A stretch of 64,000 nucleotides of DNA from Pinguiococcus pyrenoidosus (Eukaryota > Sar > Pinguiophyceae > Pinguiochrysidales > Pinguiochrysidaceae). The translations under genes and the position numbers were made by a program. Position 1 is the stretch's first letter; each line of letters begins with the position of its first letter. The stretch is from the NCBI GenBank assembly GCA_019677205.1, contig JAAMXY010000009.1, positions 2,846 to 66,845 on the forward strand, written 5' to 3'. The notes beneath the pieces are model-generated. The model was not told where the DNA came from, did no database searches, and saw only the letters and a list, made by a program, of their open reading frames with translations. This document shows positions 41,763 to 51,793 of the stretch, piece after piece.

Positions 41763-43633
41763 CTACACGCGCTCCGCACCGCGCGCCGCGACGCGCGCCC
41801 TCACGCGCGGCAGCTCGTCGGACGCCGGCGGGTCCGAGCGGATTGTGATGCCGGGAGGGTTCTCGGCCACCTCTATTTCCTCCTGGTCCGCCGCCGCAGC
41901 CACCGGCGCAGCCGCGGCCGCTCCTCGCTCATGCCGGGCCGGCACGGGCTGGTGGTAGACCGTCGTGCTCGTCTCGTTCGGGGGCACGAAGACCGACCAC
42001 AGCGGCGGCAGGTCCGCCTGCCACACCGGGTAGGGCAGCCGGAAGAACGCCCCGCGCGGCTGCTCGAAGCTGACTTCCCCCGACAGCAACGCAGCCTTCT
42101 CTAACCTGAAGCAACTGTAGATGCAGATGTGCGCACAAACCGAGCAGAGCAGCATCAGCACCGGTCGGAAGAACCCCGCCGGGAAGGAGTAGATGTACAG
42201 GTGGTAGCAGAGCAGGCAGCCCATCAGCATCCGCGGCGTGAAGCCAATCGCCGCCTTGGACCGCAGAAACACCATGCTGTAGTACTCCAGCACCATGACC
42301 AGCGCGAACAGCCAGAGGTACGTCCCGTTGGCCACCAATCGCGGGTACAGCCAGTTCGCCCAAAGCGCCTGAGACGCTTCGTACATGGTGTACATGACCA
42401 CGAGGAAGCCCAAGTGCCCCGCCACAATGAGGGACGGCTGCCGCATCTGCCGCATGGGCAGCACGAGCCACGGATACGAGGCCGCCACGACGTTCTCGTC
42501 CACGTGCATCCCGCAGAACGCCTGCATGAACGCCAGCATGGGGATGACGAGGGCCACTCCACTCGCGATCAGGTGCCGCACGAGCATGGCCGTCGTGTTG
42601 CTCATCAAAAACAGGGCAAAGAGAGCCGTGACGATGCTGACCACCTTCTCCTTGACCACGAGCGCGGTGCGCACCAGATCCTGGGGCGCGCCGAACGGCG
42701 GAGCCCGCAAAATCCGCTCGCTCCAGGTCCAAATGACGCGGTGCGCCGGCGGCGGGTCGTCATCCTTGTCTTCATAGGGCAGCGTCCGGGTCCTCCGGCG
42801 CATGGCCTCGCTGTCCGCGCTCTCCAAGTGCGGGTCGTCGACGCCCACCAGGCTTCCGCGGTGGAAATAGTGGAAGACCTGGTTGAGCACGATGCTGTCC
42901 AGGTCCATGTTCACCAGAAAGGGCAAGCTGTACGACATGCTCCGGAGGCAGGACTGGGAGATGGTCACGTTGTGCACCGCGATGTTGTGGTTTGTGATGA
43001 AGCGCGGTCCCACAAACAGCAGAGGCGTGGTGTCCGAGAAGCGATAATGCGCTCGGAAATCCGGCCGCTGATCCTCTCGCTCGACCTCCTCCACCTCCAG
43101 ATTGCCGTCCACCGGATTCTCCACCACGGGCGAGAAGTACTTGTCGAACACCAGCTGGTTCACCGCGTCCGCATCCCCCACATGCAGCTGCAGCACGCCA
43201 TCCACCTGTCGAGAAGCTGGTTCGTGAGCGCCGTCGTGCCTCCATTCCTCGCGCCATGGCCGCCGCATGCTCACCCCTGGATGGAAATCCCGCGTGGTGT
43301 TCACTCCCGTGTTGCGCAGGCGCTGCTGGTACATCTCCAGGCCCTCCGCTGGAGACAGACGCAGCACAGAGTGGGTGAGGCAAGGCTTGCTGCGCATCGG
43401 ATCGGATCGGCGGTTTTGGCCGCACCGAGGCACTCGCTGTGGCCCATGTAGGACTTGTGCATGGCCACCAGGCAAATGAGCATGAACAGCATGTAGCCAG
43501 TGAGCGCCCCGAACACGTATTTACAGCAGCGAGAGGGCCGCATGGCCTCTGCCCGCATGACGAGAGGCTCATCCAGCACCAAGGTGTCCATGGCCTTTTC
43601 GTACACGCGGTACAACGCGCGCTCGAACTCCAT
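41763..43633 (-). CDS. Membralin-like ER membrane protein (TMEM259 family)
   Basis: Two exons are inferred: 43426-43633 and 41763-43348, about 597 aa, joining HSECL to AEGLEMYQQRL in phase 1. The N-terminus MEFERALYRVYEKAMDTLV precedes the first helix (GALTGYMLFMLICLVAMHKS). A lumenal domain follows with NHNIAVHNVTISQSCL. Then come a helix group and the family core: VMVLEYYSMVFLRSKAAIGF, TPRMLMGCLLCYHLYIYSFP and AHICIYSCFRLEKAAL. This reproduces the animal membralin pattern of E-x-R-T/S, FPR, FH-x-Y-x-FSY and a final NRFE-like helix. Membralin is an ER/inner-nuclear-membrane adaptor in ERAD. The C-terminal 100 residues are Ala/Pro-rich and variable. The family call rests on remembered motif spacing, not a search. 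Confidence 0.68.
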
Positions 43634-43925
43634 CGCGACAGGCGCGTATGCAAGCACGGGCGTGCCGCGACGTCCACGCGCCGAACAAGAGCCTCGGCAA
43701 CTTGTGGCGCGGCGCAAACCCCAAACACGCGCGGAATTCCAACGGAGCGGCTCCTACTGTATGCTCATATAGCGAAGAGATCACGAGACTCATATAGATC
43801 TCAGCTCAGACTCACGTAACTATGGGAGAAGGACACGGTTGAGGGGGAAGATCCACCAATTAGAGCCCTTCAATCGAGTCCGTCGGAGCAAAGGTTCGCT
43901 CTATGATATCCGCGCAAGAAGACAC
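43634..43925. promoter_or_regulatory. Divergent promoter region (membralin / 2OG oxygenase)
   Basis: This 292-bp spacer lies between divergent starts. It includes short direct repeats of ctcatata (about 43763-43797). No element is recognised with confidence. Confidence 0.35.
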
Positions 43926-45395
43926 ATGACCCTCCTGGAAAGATTCCTTCGCTCCCCCTCCTCCGGTGGGGCCTTCCTCGCGTCTCTCGGTGCGCGCCCA
44001 ACGCCACAGAAGGCTCCCAAAGCGCAGCGACCAATGGCCAAGGCAGACAAGGGCAAGCCGAGCAAGAGCAAAAGCAAGGCCAAGAAAAGCAGCAGGAGCA
44101 GTCGGGCGCGGCTCGGCAAGGAGGATGCAGGGCCAGCAGCGGCCTCGAGCAGCTTCTTCTACGTGGCGGCAGCAGTGGGGCTACTGGCCGTGATCGGCGC
44201 TGCCGCTGCCGTGTTGCTTCGCCTTCCTGGACACGGCATCGACGCCTCTCAAGCCACTCAAGCCTATGCAGTGGCGCCCGTGAAGCTGGCAAGCAGCGAG
44301 TGCGACGAGCTCATCGAGGCCAGCCAGGCGGAGCATATCCTGCACGAGGAGAAGTCCCAAACCAGCCTGGGCGCCCAGGAGGAGCGCGTGAGCGAGACGT
44401 GGTGGCTGTGCTCGCACACCACGGACATGCCCTGCGAAAAGTCTCGATATGCGGGCTTGGCGTCCATGCTGCGCGAGGCCGTGGAGAGCACCAACGAGAA
44501 CCATTGGAAGATCGCCGGCCTGGACAAGACGGGCGTGGACCTGAAGGTTCTTCGCTACGGCGCCACCGAGGGCGGCCACTTCCACTGGCACACGGATGCT
44601 GGCCCGAACACGGATCCCGAGGCGGCCAAGAAGCCCCGCACCAGACTCCTCACCGTGACGCTGCAGCTCAGCGACAGCCAGGACTACGAGGGCGGCGATC
44701 TCCAGGTCGGGGCCGTGAACGTCACCCGAGATCAGGGCACGGTGCTGGCTTACGTGTCCGCCATGCCCCACCGAGTCCACACGGTCACCAGAGGCACGCG
44801 CTATGCCCTCATCATGCACTTTTGGTACCCCAAGCCCTTCAGCGCGCGACAGCTGGCAAAGTACCGCGACGAAGAAGCCGAGCCGCGAGTGCGTGCCTTG
44901 AGCGAAGTCGGAAAGGGCAGCGCATCGGACGTCGCAAACTGGCATCTTCTCTACGGCGAGTACCTGCTGGGCGTTGGCAAGGCAGAGCCAGCGCTGGAGC
45001 CGTACCAGCGCGCCATCGACGCGGGGGAGACGGGCCTGTTGGCAAAGGCCTACCATCGGCGGGGCCTGGCCCTCGGGTTTCTGGATCGGATGCCGGAGTC
45101 TGCAGCACATTTCACGAGGTCCCAAGAGCTGGAACCGGACGACCCTGTCATGCTGGTCAACAGCGTGACCGCACTCATCAGCACCATGCAGCTAAGCGAA
45201 GCGGCCAACAACACGGAACGAGTCATGGAGATCGATCCGCGCCCGGAGCTCCTCAGCAACCTAGCGGATTCATGGCGCCGAGCATCCGACGCCCTTAAGA
45301 CCATGGACGGCCAGCAGAATATGGTCTTCCTTGCGGACCAAATGGCCTTGCGCTGCGACGCAAAGATCCGGGAGATGTCCGACGCCGCCCAATAG
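43926..45395 (+). CDS. Prolyl-4-hydroxylase-like 2OG-Fe(II) oxygenase with TPR tail, type II membrane protein
   Basis: 489 aa, intronless. A basic cytosolic N-terminus (MAKADKGKPSKSKSKAKKSS) precedes one membrane helix at about residues 78-99 (FFYVAAAVGLLAVIGAAAAV), a type II anchor. The lumenal catalytic domain keeps the iron ligands HWHTD (about residues 220-224) and the distal His in HRVHTVTRG, plus the 2OG-binding basic residue in TRYALIMHFWYP, as in the P4H alpha-subunit family. After it come TPR-like repeats (ALEPYQRAIDAGETGLLAKA, ESAAHFTRSQELEPDDP). Such enzymes hydroxylate proline or other side chains in the ER or Golgi. The start could instead be the ATG at 44034 (accaATGgcc), which directly opens the basic segment. 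Confidence 0.85.
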   Translation: MTLLERFLRSPSSGGAFLASLGARPTPQKAPKAQRPMAKADKGKPSKSKSKAKKSSRSSRARLGKEDAGPAAASSSFFYVAAAVGLLAVIGAAAAVLLRLPGHGIDASQATQAYAVAPVKLASSECDELIEASQAEHILHEEKSQTSLGAQEERVSETWWLCSHTTDMPCEKSRYAGLASMLREAVESTNENHWKIAGLDKTGVDLKVLRYGATEGGHFHWHTDAGPNTDPEAAKKPRTRLLTVTLQLSDSQDYEGGDLQVGAVNVTRDQGTVLAYVSAMPHRVHTVTRGTRYALIMHFWYPKPFSARQLAKYRDEEAEPRVRALSEVGKGSASDVANWHLLYGEYLLGVGKAEPALEPYQRAIDAGETGLLAKAYHRRGLALGFLDRMPESAAHFTRSQELEPDDPVMLVNSVTALISTMQLSEAANNTERVMEIDPRPELLSNLADSWRRASDALKTMDGQQNMVFLADQMALRCDAKIREMSDAAQ

Positions 45396-45529
45396 TACGA
45401 TGTCAGCACATGTCAGCAGGGGGTTGCGGGAAGCTGGGATGGGCTGGAAGGGTAGCCAGTGATAGCATGCAAAGGGACGCACTCGAGTCCTTTGCTTCGA
45501 AGCAAGCCCGCAAGGCCTTGCCTTGCTGC

Positions 45530-46813
45530 TCACATGACTGCGCAGCATGGCTTTTGTGTCCTCTCTTGGTCGTTTGATCCCGCTTCGTCGCCGCCTTCGC
45601 CTTCTGGTTTCTCCAGCTGTTCAATCTCCTCCAAATCCTCCGGGGAGATGAATTCCAGCTCCTCCAAGTCAACCTTGGGGTCTGGGCCGAGCATGCTTTC
45701 CAAATATCGCTGGCGGATGTCTGTAATGGCTTTCTGCGGCGAAGGAATGTTGAGGAGGAGGAGGAGGAGGAGGAGGAGGAGGAGGAGGAGGAGAATGGAA
45801 GCAGAAGTTGAAGGGTGGCGTCTCCCTGAAGCAAGCCGCACCTGTCTGTCGTAGTCCAGCTCCTTGTGTGTATCGTCAAACGCATCCACCTTCTCCACAG
45901 AAGCGAAGAGCTCAGCAGCTGGAGTTCCATGGGCAAAGGACATGGAGCAAGGGAGCTAGTTTGCTTACCGGCGGACTCGCTGGCGGCTTATAAGCCTGGT
46001 CGATCACCCACGGCATGCGCAGTTCTCCACTATCGACTTGTTCCTTCAATGGTCACAGCCACATGCCACATCCAAAGAGAAGGTCATGGCTTCCATCCCA
46101 AACGCTTCTTCGGCATCCGGCGCATCGGGACCAACCTGTAACGCTGGCTCCAGCTGAATCTCAGGGCCGCTCCCCGGGTAGAAGCTGCAGAACTTGCTCC
46201 AGACGGGCCCGGTCACTACGCGAAAGTCCCCCTCTTGCTCCGCGTTGTCGATCCGAAGCTCCGGCAAGGGCACGTAGTTGCCACTTTCGTCCTTTTCCAG
46301 CAGCAACTGAAAGCCACGTCCTCTTTCAGAGTTCCGCACTGGCCCGACGCGGCAATTGGAACTTGAGAGGGTGCGCTGCCGCCACCGCCGTGCGTACCTC
46401 ATTCTCTATGGGGGGCGGTGCCCGGCCGTAGACGCCTTGTACGAAGAGAAGCCATCGGTAGGCCCATTCTGACGAGATTATGTAGTACGACGTCGCCTGT
46501 AGAAGTCCGCAGTGAGAAGCAGTTGGGACCGCAGTGGGGAATGAAGAGTCGAGGTTTTCACCTCCGGTGTTTCTTCGCTCTGCTCTTTCTCCGCCTCTCC
46601 TCCTTTGCCCTCCTCTTTGGTTTCTTCGCCCTTCTTCCCTTCGGACTCCTGGCCTGGCGCGTCTCCGCTCGGGAGGCGAAAGGTGGAGTCTAAATCCACG
46701 ATCTGCTTGAGCTCCCCCGCTCGGTCGCGCTTGGTATGACCAAGCCACAGCACGCCATTCGCATCATAAAACGCATACGCAGGATTGCGCCTCGGCTGCT
46801 TCAACTTTGGCAT
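45530..46813 (-). CDS. DUSP-domain protein with C-terminal CaaX box
   Basis: Six exons are inferred: 46562-46813, 46398-46496, 46070-46306, 45969-45995 (27 nt), 45842-45910 and 45530-45733, about 295 aa, all phase 0. After a basic start (MPKLKQPRRNPAYAFYDANG) and a Glu/Lys-rich linker comes a DUSP module as found in USP4/USP15: YYIISSEWAYRWLLFVQG, PPPIENELLLEKDESGNY, then FRVVTGPVWSKFCSFYPGSG. No protease domain follows. The C-terminal part is acidic and ends KPCCAVM, a CaaX box with Met (farnesylation type) and a neighbouring Cys that could be palmitoylated, implying membrane anchorage. The acceptor for exon 5 could also be the cag 8 bp upstream, but that shifts the frame. DUSP modules bind proteins; the partner is unknown. 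Confidence 0.7.
45750..45796. repeat. (GGA)n microsatellite in a DUSP-gene intron
   Basis: A nearly pure gga trinucleotide run. On the minus strand it is a (TCC)n pyrimidine tract within the intron before the last exon of the DUSP gene, upstream of the acceptor at 45733. Confidence 0.85.
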
Positions 46814-47211
46814 GGTCGCCCAAGCGTCTTCCCAGATTTCAGCTTTAGACTAAAGGGTATAAGGCCAGGCGACAGACGACGGAAAGGCCCAGAGAAGGCG
46901 TTCCCGGCACCGGTCTCCTGGAGAGCGAAAACGGAGCTTCAGGACGAAGACCAGTCTTTTATCCCCCCGTTTCCATCTCTGTACGCATTATAACAAGAAC
47001 GAAGTCCGTGCGCGACGAAAGTTGAATTTGTGTCGAGCGACGCGCGGGAGAGCACAAGGGCCACAGCTGCGACGCCACTATTCAGTCGCATCCGTTCGAT
47101 TCAGAGATACGAATTGCTGGAGTAGCTCTAAGCGAGCGACGCACGCGTTTCTCGCCTGCTGTGCTGCGCCGAAAGCCGCCAGATTCTGCGGAGAGGGTTT
47201 GCGGCTGGGCC
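46814..47211. promoter_or_regulatory. Divergent promoter region (DUSP protein / carboxypeptidase)
   Basis: This 398-bp spacer lies between divergent starts and presumably holds both promoters. No recognised element or RNA gene. Confidence 0.35.
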
Positions 47212-49589
47212 ATGACGCGCCTCGGCTGTGCGATCCTCCTCTTGTGGGCATCTGCAACGAATGCGGTGAGGCGTCTTGACTTCCTAGTCTCGTCCTTGCG
47301 AGAAAGAGTAATGGATGTCGCCCAGGATGAAGAGCTCTTTCGCGTTAAAGACCTGCCTTTCCATCCGGCGTTCGACGCGTCGCGGCTGCCACCGATGTAC
47401 GCAGGACTGCTGCCCATCGATTCCGTGTCGGATGCGTCCAGGTGACTTGCCATCTTCTGCACCACGCGGATTCCACATGGACCATCTGATCGCTGCGCCA
47501 GGGACGGTCACTTGTTCTTCTGGCTGGTGGATCTTCCGGAGGATAGCGAGGTCGACCGCGACGAGGCTCCTCTTGTGTTGTGGTGCGTTCTCGTTCCCCC
47601 CCTTTGCTAGATTCCTTACATGAGCAGGACCTCACGCGAGTATGGTGATGAGCATCTGAGCATCTGTGCATCTGAGCGTCTGAGCATCTGTGCATCTGAG
47701 CGTCTGAGCATCTGTGCATCTGAGCTTCTGAGCATCTCAGCACATGAGCACATGAGCATCTCAGCACATGAGCCCGTGAGCACATGAGCATTTGAGCATT
47801 TAAGCTTAAGACCATATGAAGATAAACGGATCTGAGAGAACGCGGATATGCGTCTAACGAGAAGCGTTTGTGATAGGACGAACGGCGGACCGGGCTGCAG
47901 CAGCTTGCTTGGCAACATCATGGAGCTCGGTCCGTTCTTCCTTCCGACGTACGACTTCATGCCGGACATGAATGCGTACTCGTGGAACCGCATCGGCCCG
48001 ACGCTCTTCATCGAGCACCCCGTGGGCACGGGCTACACGTACTTCGATCCAGACGGCTCCGGTGCACACGACTACCTGGGCAGCGAGAAGCAGGTTGCGA
48101 CGGACCTCTACGCCTTCCTGCAGACCTTCCTTCGGGTCTTCAAGCGCTTCCAAACCAGCGACATCTACTTCTTCGGCGAGAGCTACGCGGGAAAGTACGT
48201 CCCCGCCGCCGCGTCGGAGATTCTGCATCGGAACAAGAAGCTGCCGCCCGACTCGCCCCTTTTCCGCCTCCACTTGAAGGGCGTTGGCATCGGCAACGGC
48301 TGGATGGAGCCGTTTGCGCAGACCCGCGCTTACGCAGACCTGCTGTACGGAAACGGACTGATCGACCGGCAAGCTCGCGTCCAGCTCACTCAGCTGGTAG
48401 AGGCGTGCCTCACCAAGGCCCTGTCGAAGAAGGTGGAGGACCGCGGAGACTTCGAGGCCTGCAACATCATGCAGATCGGGATGGCGGCGGCAGGAATGCC
48501 GAATCAGTACGACACGCGACTCTACGACGTGCCGGTGAACGCGTACTGGGACGAGCTACGGCCGGACAGCGTGATGCGGACGTTCCTCACGGACAACAGG
48601 ACCAAGGAGGCGCTGCACGTGAGCGGGAAGGTGCTGCGGTCGGCCGCCAATGCCACGGCTCTGGAGCTGGCGTTGCTCGACTACGGGGGCGACGCCTGGG
48701 AGGACCACGAGGCGAAGGATTGGGTGGTGTGCAACGACGATGTGAACAGCGCGATGGGCCACGACACGCCGTCACAGTCCGTCTCGCAGCTCAAGTACAT
48801 CTTGGATCATTCCGATGCGGTATCGGGCGAGGTGCGCGCCCTCGTGTACTCGGGCAATCGGGACCTGAACTGCAACACCTTGGGCACTCAGGTATGTGCA
48901 TCTTCTGAGCGCGACGCAGGACAGACAGGTGTGCCGCCAAGAACCATGGCGGCGTCTCCTCACATTCTCTGCAAGAGTGCCAAGCGTCTGCCCCGAAGTA
49001 CGGCAATTGAGTTTGCCGCCTTTGGGAAGGCAGACTGTCCACGGGAGGATGCCCCGAGTAGGATGCTCGGCGCGAGCCTCGACGACACACAGGACTGAAT
49101 GTAGTTCCCCTTCACCCGCAGGTCCTGCTCGACGAGATGGACTGGAGCAACCACGACGCCTGGCTCCAAGCCAAGAGAAGTCTATGGGTCCTGGGCGACC
49201 CGCAATCGGACTCCTACCAAGTGGCTGGCTATACCAAGGAGGTCCGCAACCTGTACTTCGTCGTGGTGGTCAACTCGGGCCATCTCCTTCCGATGGACCA
49301 ACCGGAAGCGGCGTTCGAGATGGCGTCGCGGTTTATTCGAGGCGAATCCCTGGCCGACATCCCTGTGACCTACCCGATCGACACCCACAAGTCGCTCATG
49401 CAGGAGCTCGGCCTGACGGTCACCATGAGTGTCCCTCCTGTGCATCACGCATACTATGGATACAATCCGCCGTTCTCACTCCTCCAGCACTTCGTGACCT
49501 TCATGCTGGGCTGCGTCATGGCTCTGGTGGTAGTCTCTGTGTGGCATCGCTACTATAATCCGCACCGAGACTACGAGACAATTCCTTAA
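47212..49589 (+). CDS. Serine carboxypeptidase (peptidase S10), Kex1-like with C-terminal anchor
   Basis: Four exons are inferred: 47212-47441, 47502-47582, 47877-48891 and 49122-49589, about 597 aa. A signal peptide (MTRLGCAILLLWASATNA) starts the protein. Exon joining builds the S10 motif WTNGGPGCSSLLG (usually WLNGGPGCSS). The catalytic triad is Ser in FFGESYAGKYVPAA, Asp in VYSGNRDLNCNTLGTQ and His in VVVNSGHLLPMDQP. A membrane helix near the C-terminus (FVTFMLGCVMALVVVSVW) and a short cytosolic tail with YYNPHRDY give a type I topology, as in Golgi or endosomal Kex1. The enzyme trims C-terminal residues from proteins in the secretory or lysosomal route. The last intron (48892-49121) contains no stop in frame for a while, but interrupts the S10 fold. 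Confidence 0.9.
47644..47808. repeat. 12/24-bp minisatellite in a carboxypeptidase intron
   Basis: Tandem units of gcatctgagcgtctga and gcatctgtgcatctga form a higher-order 24-bp repeat that degenerates into agcacatgagcatctc units, filling intron 2. Confidence 0.85.
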
Positions 49590-49907
49590 TCGGTCCCTCC
49601 CGTACGGGGATGTCGATCCCCCCCTTGGCTAGGATGGAATCCTGTTGACGGCGTCGTAGGCGAGCTGTAAAAGAACGTCTCGGATAGGATAGGATACGAT
49701 ACGATAGGATATGATAGGATAGACACACTCATGTCCATGCCGGTGGTGTGTGCGGAAGTGAGAAGAGGCACTTCGTCCAAGGGACCAGAGCGGATGCAAT
49801 GGAGCCCCGAGCTACGTCGCTTGCTCACCTAGGCTCAGCACGGGCCGTCAAGAGAGGAAAAAAGTCGGGATCAGGGTGGTGATCAACTAGGCAAGACGGA
49901 AGGGTCA
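49590..49907. other. Convergent intergenic region with GATAG repeat
   Basis: This 318-bp spacer carries a pentanucleotide repeat of gatag/gatac/gatat at about 49678-49722. I see nothing else in it. Confidence 0.5.
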
Positions 49908-51096
49908 CTATGGAAGAGATCCTCCCTGGTTTGTCAGCGTTGAGCTCAGTTGTCCAATGGTGTCCGGCGTCGTGCGGCAGCATCCACCAATGATGGACGC
50001 GCCCGCGTCGATCCAGCGCTTTGCCTCCGCCGCATACTCCAAGTCGGAGGCCTCCTCCGGCCCCGTGCCCACCCAAGACTTGCTGTGCGGGTCCCAGTCT
50101 TCGCCCCGGTTGCTGTACACGATGACGCGCCGCTCCTGCTGCTCCGAAGTCTGGCCCGCTGCAGCGTGTGCCATGGCTTGTCGCACTGTTCTGATGGCCC
50201 GGGTCGCCAGCGCTTTGAGGAGCAGTACACGCACGTGAGCGTCTGACAAGCTTGGTGCGGCCGAAACAAGATCGCACGCACCGGCGACGTACCTGGCTTG
50301 CAGCAGTTCACGCCCAGAATCTCGATCAATCGGCCTCGCCCAGCCGACGCGAGGTCCTGCGCGCACACGAAATGCACGACCTCGTCAAGCCGCTCTCCCG
50401 ACGCGAGCACGACGCCTCCGTCGGCGTCCTTGACGCTCATACTCAGCCAAGCCGGGGGAAGGGGAGCATCCCCTTCGGCCCGGATCACTTGCAAGGCTTC
50501 CAAGAGGCCGCGGACTTCTTCTGCAGAGGGAATGGTCTCCAGCGCCAAGAAGTCCGGTCGGCTTGCGACGAGCTTGCGAAGCCGACGGAGGTGCCATTCC
50601 CGGAGGCCATCCGCGTCTCGATCGTACGCACCCGTGTACTCCGAGCCGTCGGCAAGAGCTGCTCCGTAGGGCCCGACGCTGGCAGCCACGAGGCAGTCTC
50701 CTGCGACTTCTCGGCACATGCTCGTTGAGGCCAACAGAAGGTCGTCAATCTGCTCATCACGAAGTCCCGCTTGTGAGAATCCCGCGTAGGACGCTTGGTA
50801 GGCCGCGGATGTGAGGATGTTCGCCCCTGCTTCTGCATACGCTTTGTGTACGTCTTGGATGCGCCTCCGCCCAGCCTCGTGGACCAATAATCGGGCCGAC
50901 CACAGGTGATCCGCGAGCGATTCGCCCATGCGCTCCAGTTGCGTTGCCAAGCCGCCATCTTCGGACACAGATCAGATCCCAATTCAGCTTTCCACTGAAA
51001 ATGAGAGGCGTCAAAGAGCCGAAGGAGCTCAAAGATCCAACACTCACCTAGCAGCGCAACGCCTTGCCTGGCGATCACCTGCTCTAGGCGCTCCAT
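49908..51096 (-). CDS. Homocysteine S-methyltransferase
   Basis: Three exons are inferred: 51048-51096, 50293-50958 and 49908-50242, about 349 aa. Exon 1 (MERLEQVIARQGVALL) joins in phase 1 to rebuild LLDGGLATQLERMGESLAD, the standard opening of the family, and exon 3 joins as NCCKPDAHVRVLL. Further family motifs are KAYAEAGANILTSAAYQASY, SVGPYGAALADGSEYTGAY, LALETIPSAEEVRGLLEALQ, GVNCC and the zinc-binding IIGGCCRTTPDTI. The three Cys ligands (GVNC plus GGCC) are present. The enzyme transfers a methyl from S-methylmethionine or AdoMet to homocysteine, giving methionine. It is single-domain, so it is not the cobalamin-dependent MetH. Confidence 0.93.
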
Positions 51097-51793
51097 CGCA
51101 ACCACTTCCGCTCTCTTCAGCGCATCAGTAGCTAGCGGCGCTCTGAGCGATCTGGATCCACTTTGTGGCGTTTCGATCTTTCCGATGATTTTCGCTCTGC
51201 CATCTTGGGTACGCCCGCATGAATCGTGAGATGAGGATGGAGTATGGTGTACTATATACTCATGGTTGAGTACCACATACTGAGTACCATAGAGTATTGA
51301 GTATTGAGTACTCCATGTTTTGATTCGCTCCGGAGCACTCCGGTGTAGTCCAAGATCTTTCCTTGTGGAACTCGACTACTGTATTCCCCTTCCACCGCGT
51401 CTCCGTTCCTGAGCCATAGTTCGCGCTGGCGCGAGTTCGTCGAAGGCCCCTCGACCCAGGACCCCTTCTGGTGAAAGCCGCCGAGTGTAAAGCGGCAATA
51501 GCGCGCCTGGGGGACCGGCCCGTTCCTACATCCGCGTCCGGCCTTCAAAAAGAGGGGAAACACAGGAAACACAAAGCAAAACCCAAACACCAAACACTTC
51601 AAACACTTCAAACACGCTCGGCTCTCTCCGGATCGCCGCCATCGGAGTCCAAGTCGGAGGTGAAGCGCGCATAGCACTGGCGAGCGGCGCTGTGCCCTGA
51701 CGCTCCTTTGGACAGGGAGGACGGCAGATGGACCGTCGATGCGGAGCCTGAGCGACGCAGTTGGGGTGTCGCGCACAGCGGGGACAGACAGCC
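51097..51793. promoter_or_regulatory. Divergent intergenic region with short repeats
   Basis: This 697-bp region lies between divergent starts. It contains imperfect repeats of gagtac/gagtatt (51245-51315) and an ACA-rich stretch with aaacacttc repeats (51555-51615). The ORFs across it look random. It should include both promoters. Confidence 0.4.

Noticed and set aside
42129-43451. 440-codon plus-strand ORF opposite the membralin-like gene
   Set aside because: His/Arg/Gln-rich shadow. The minus strand has membrane helices and family motifs.
49908-50366. A separate minus-strand gene at the 3' end of the methyltransferase locus
   Set aside because: It is the last exon of the same gene. Splicing at 50293/50242 joins NCCKP to DAHVRVLL and restores the GGCCRT zinc motif.
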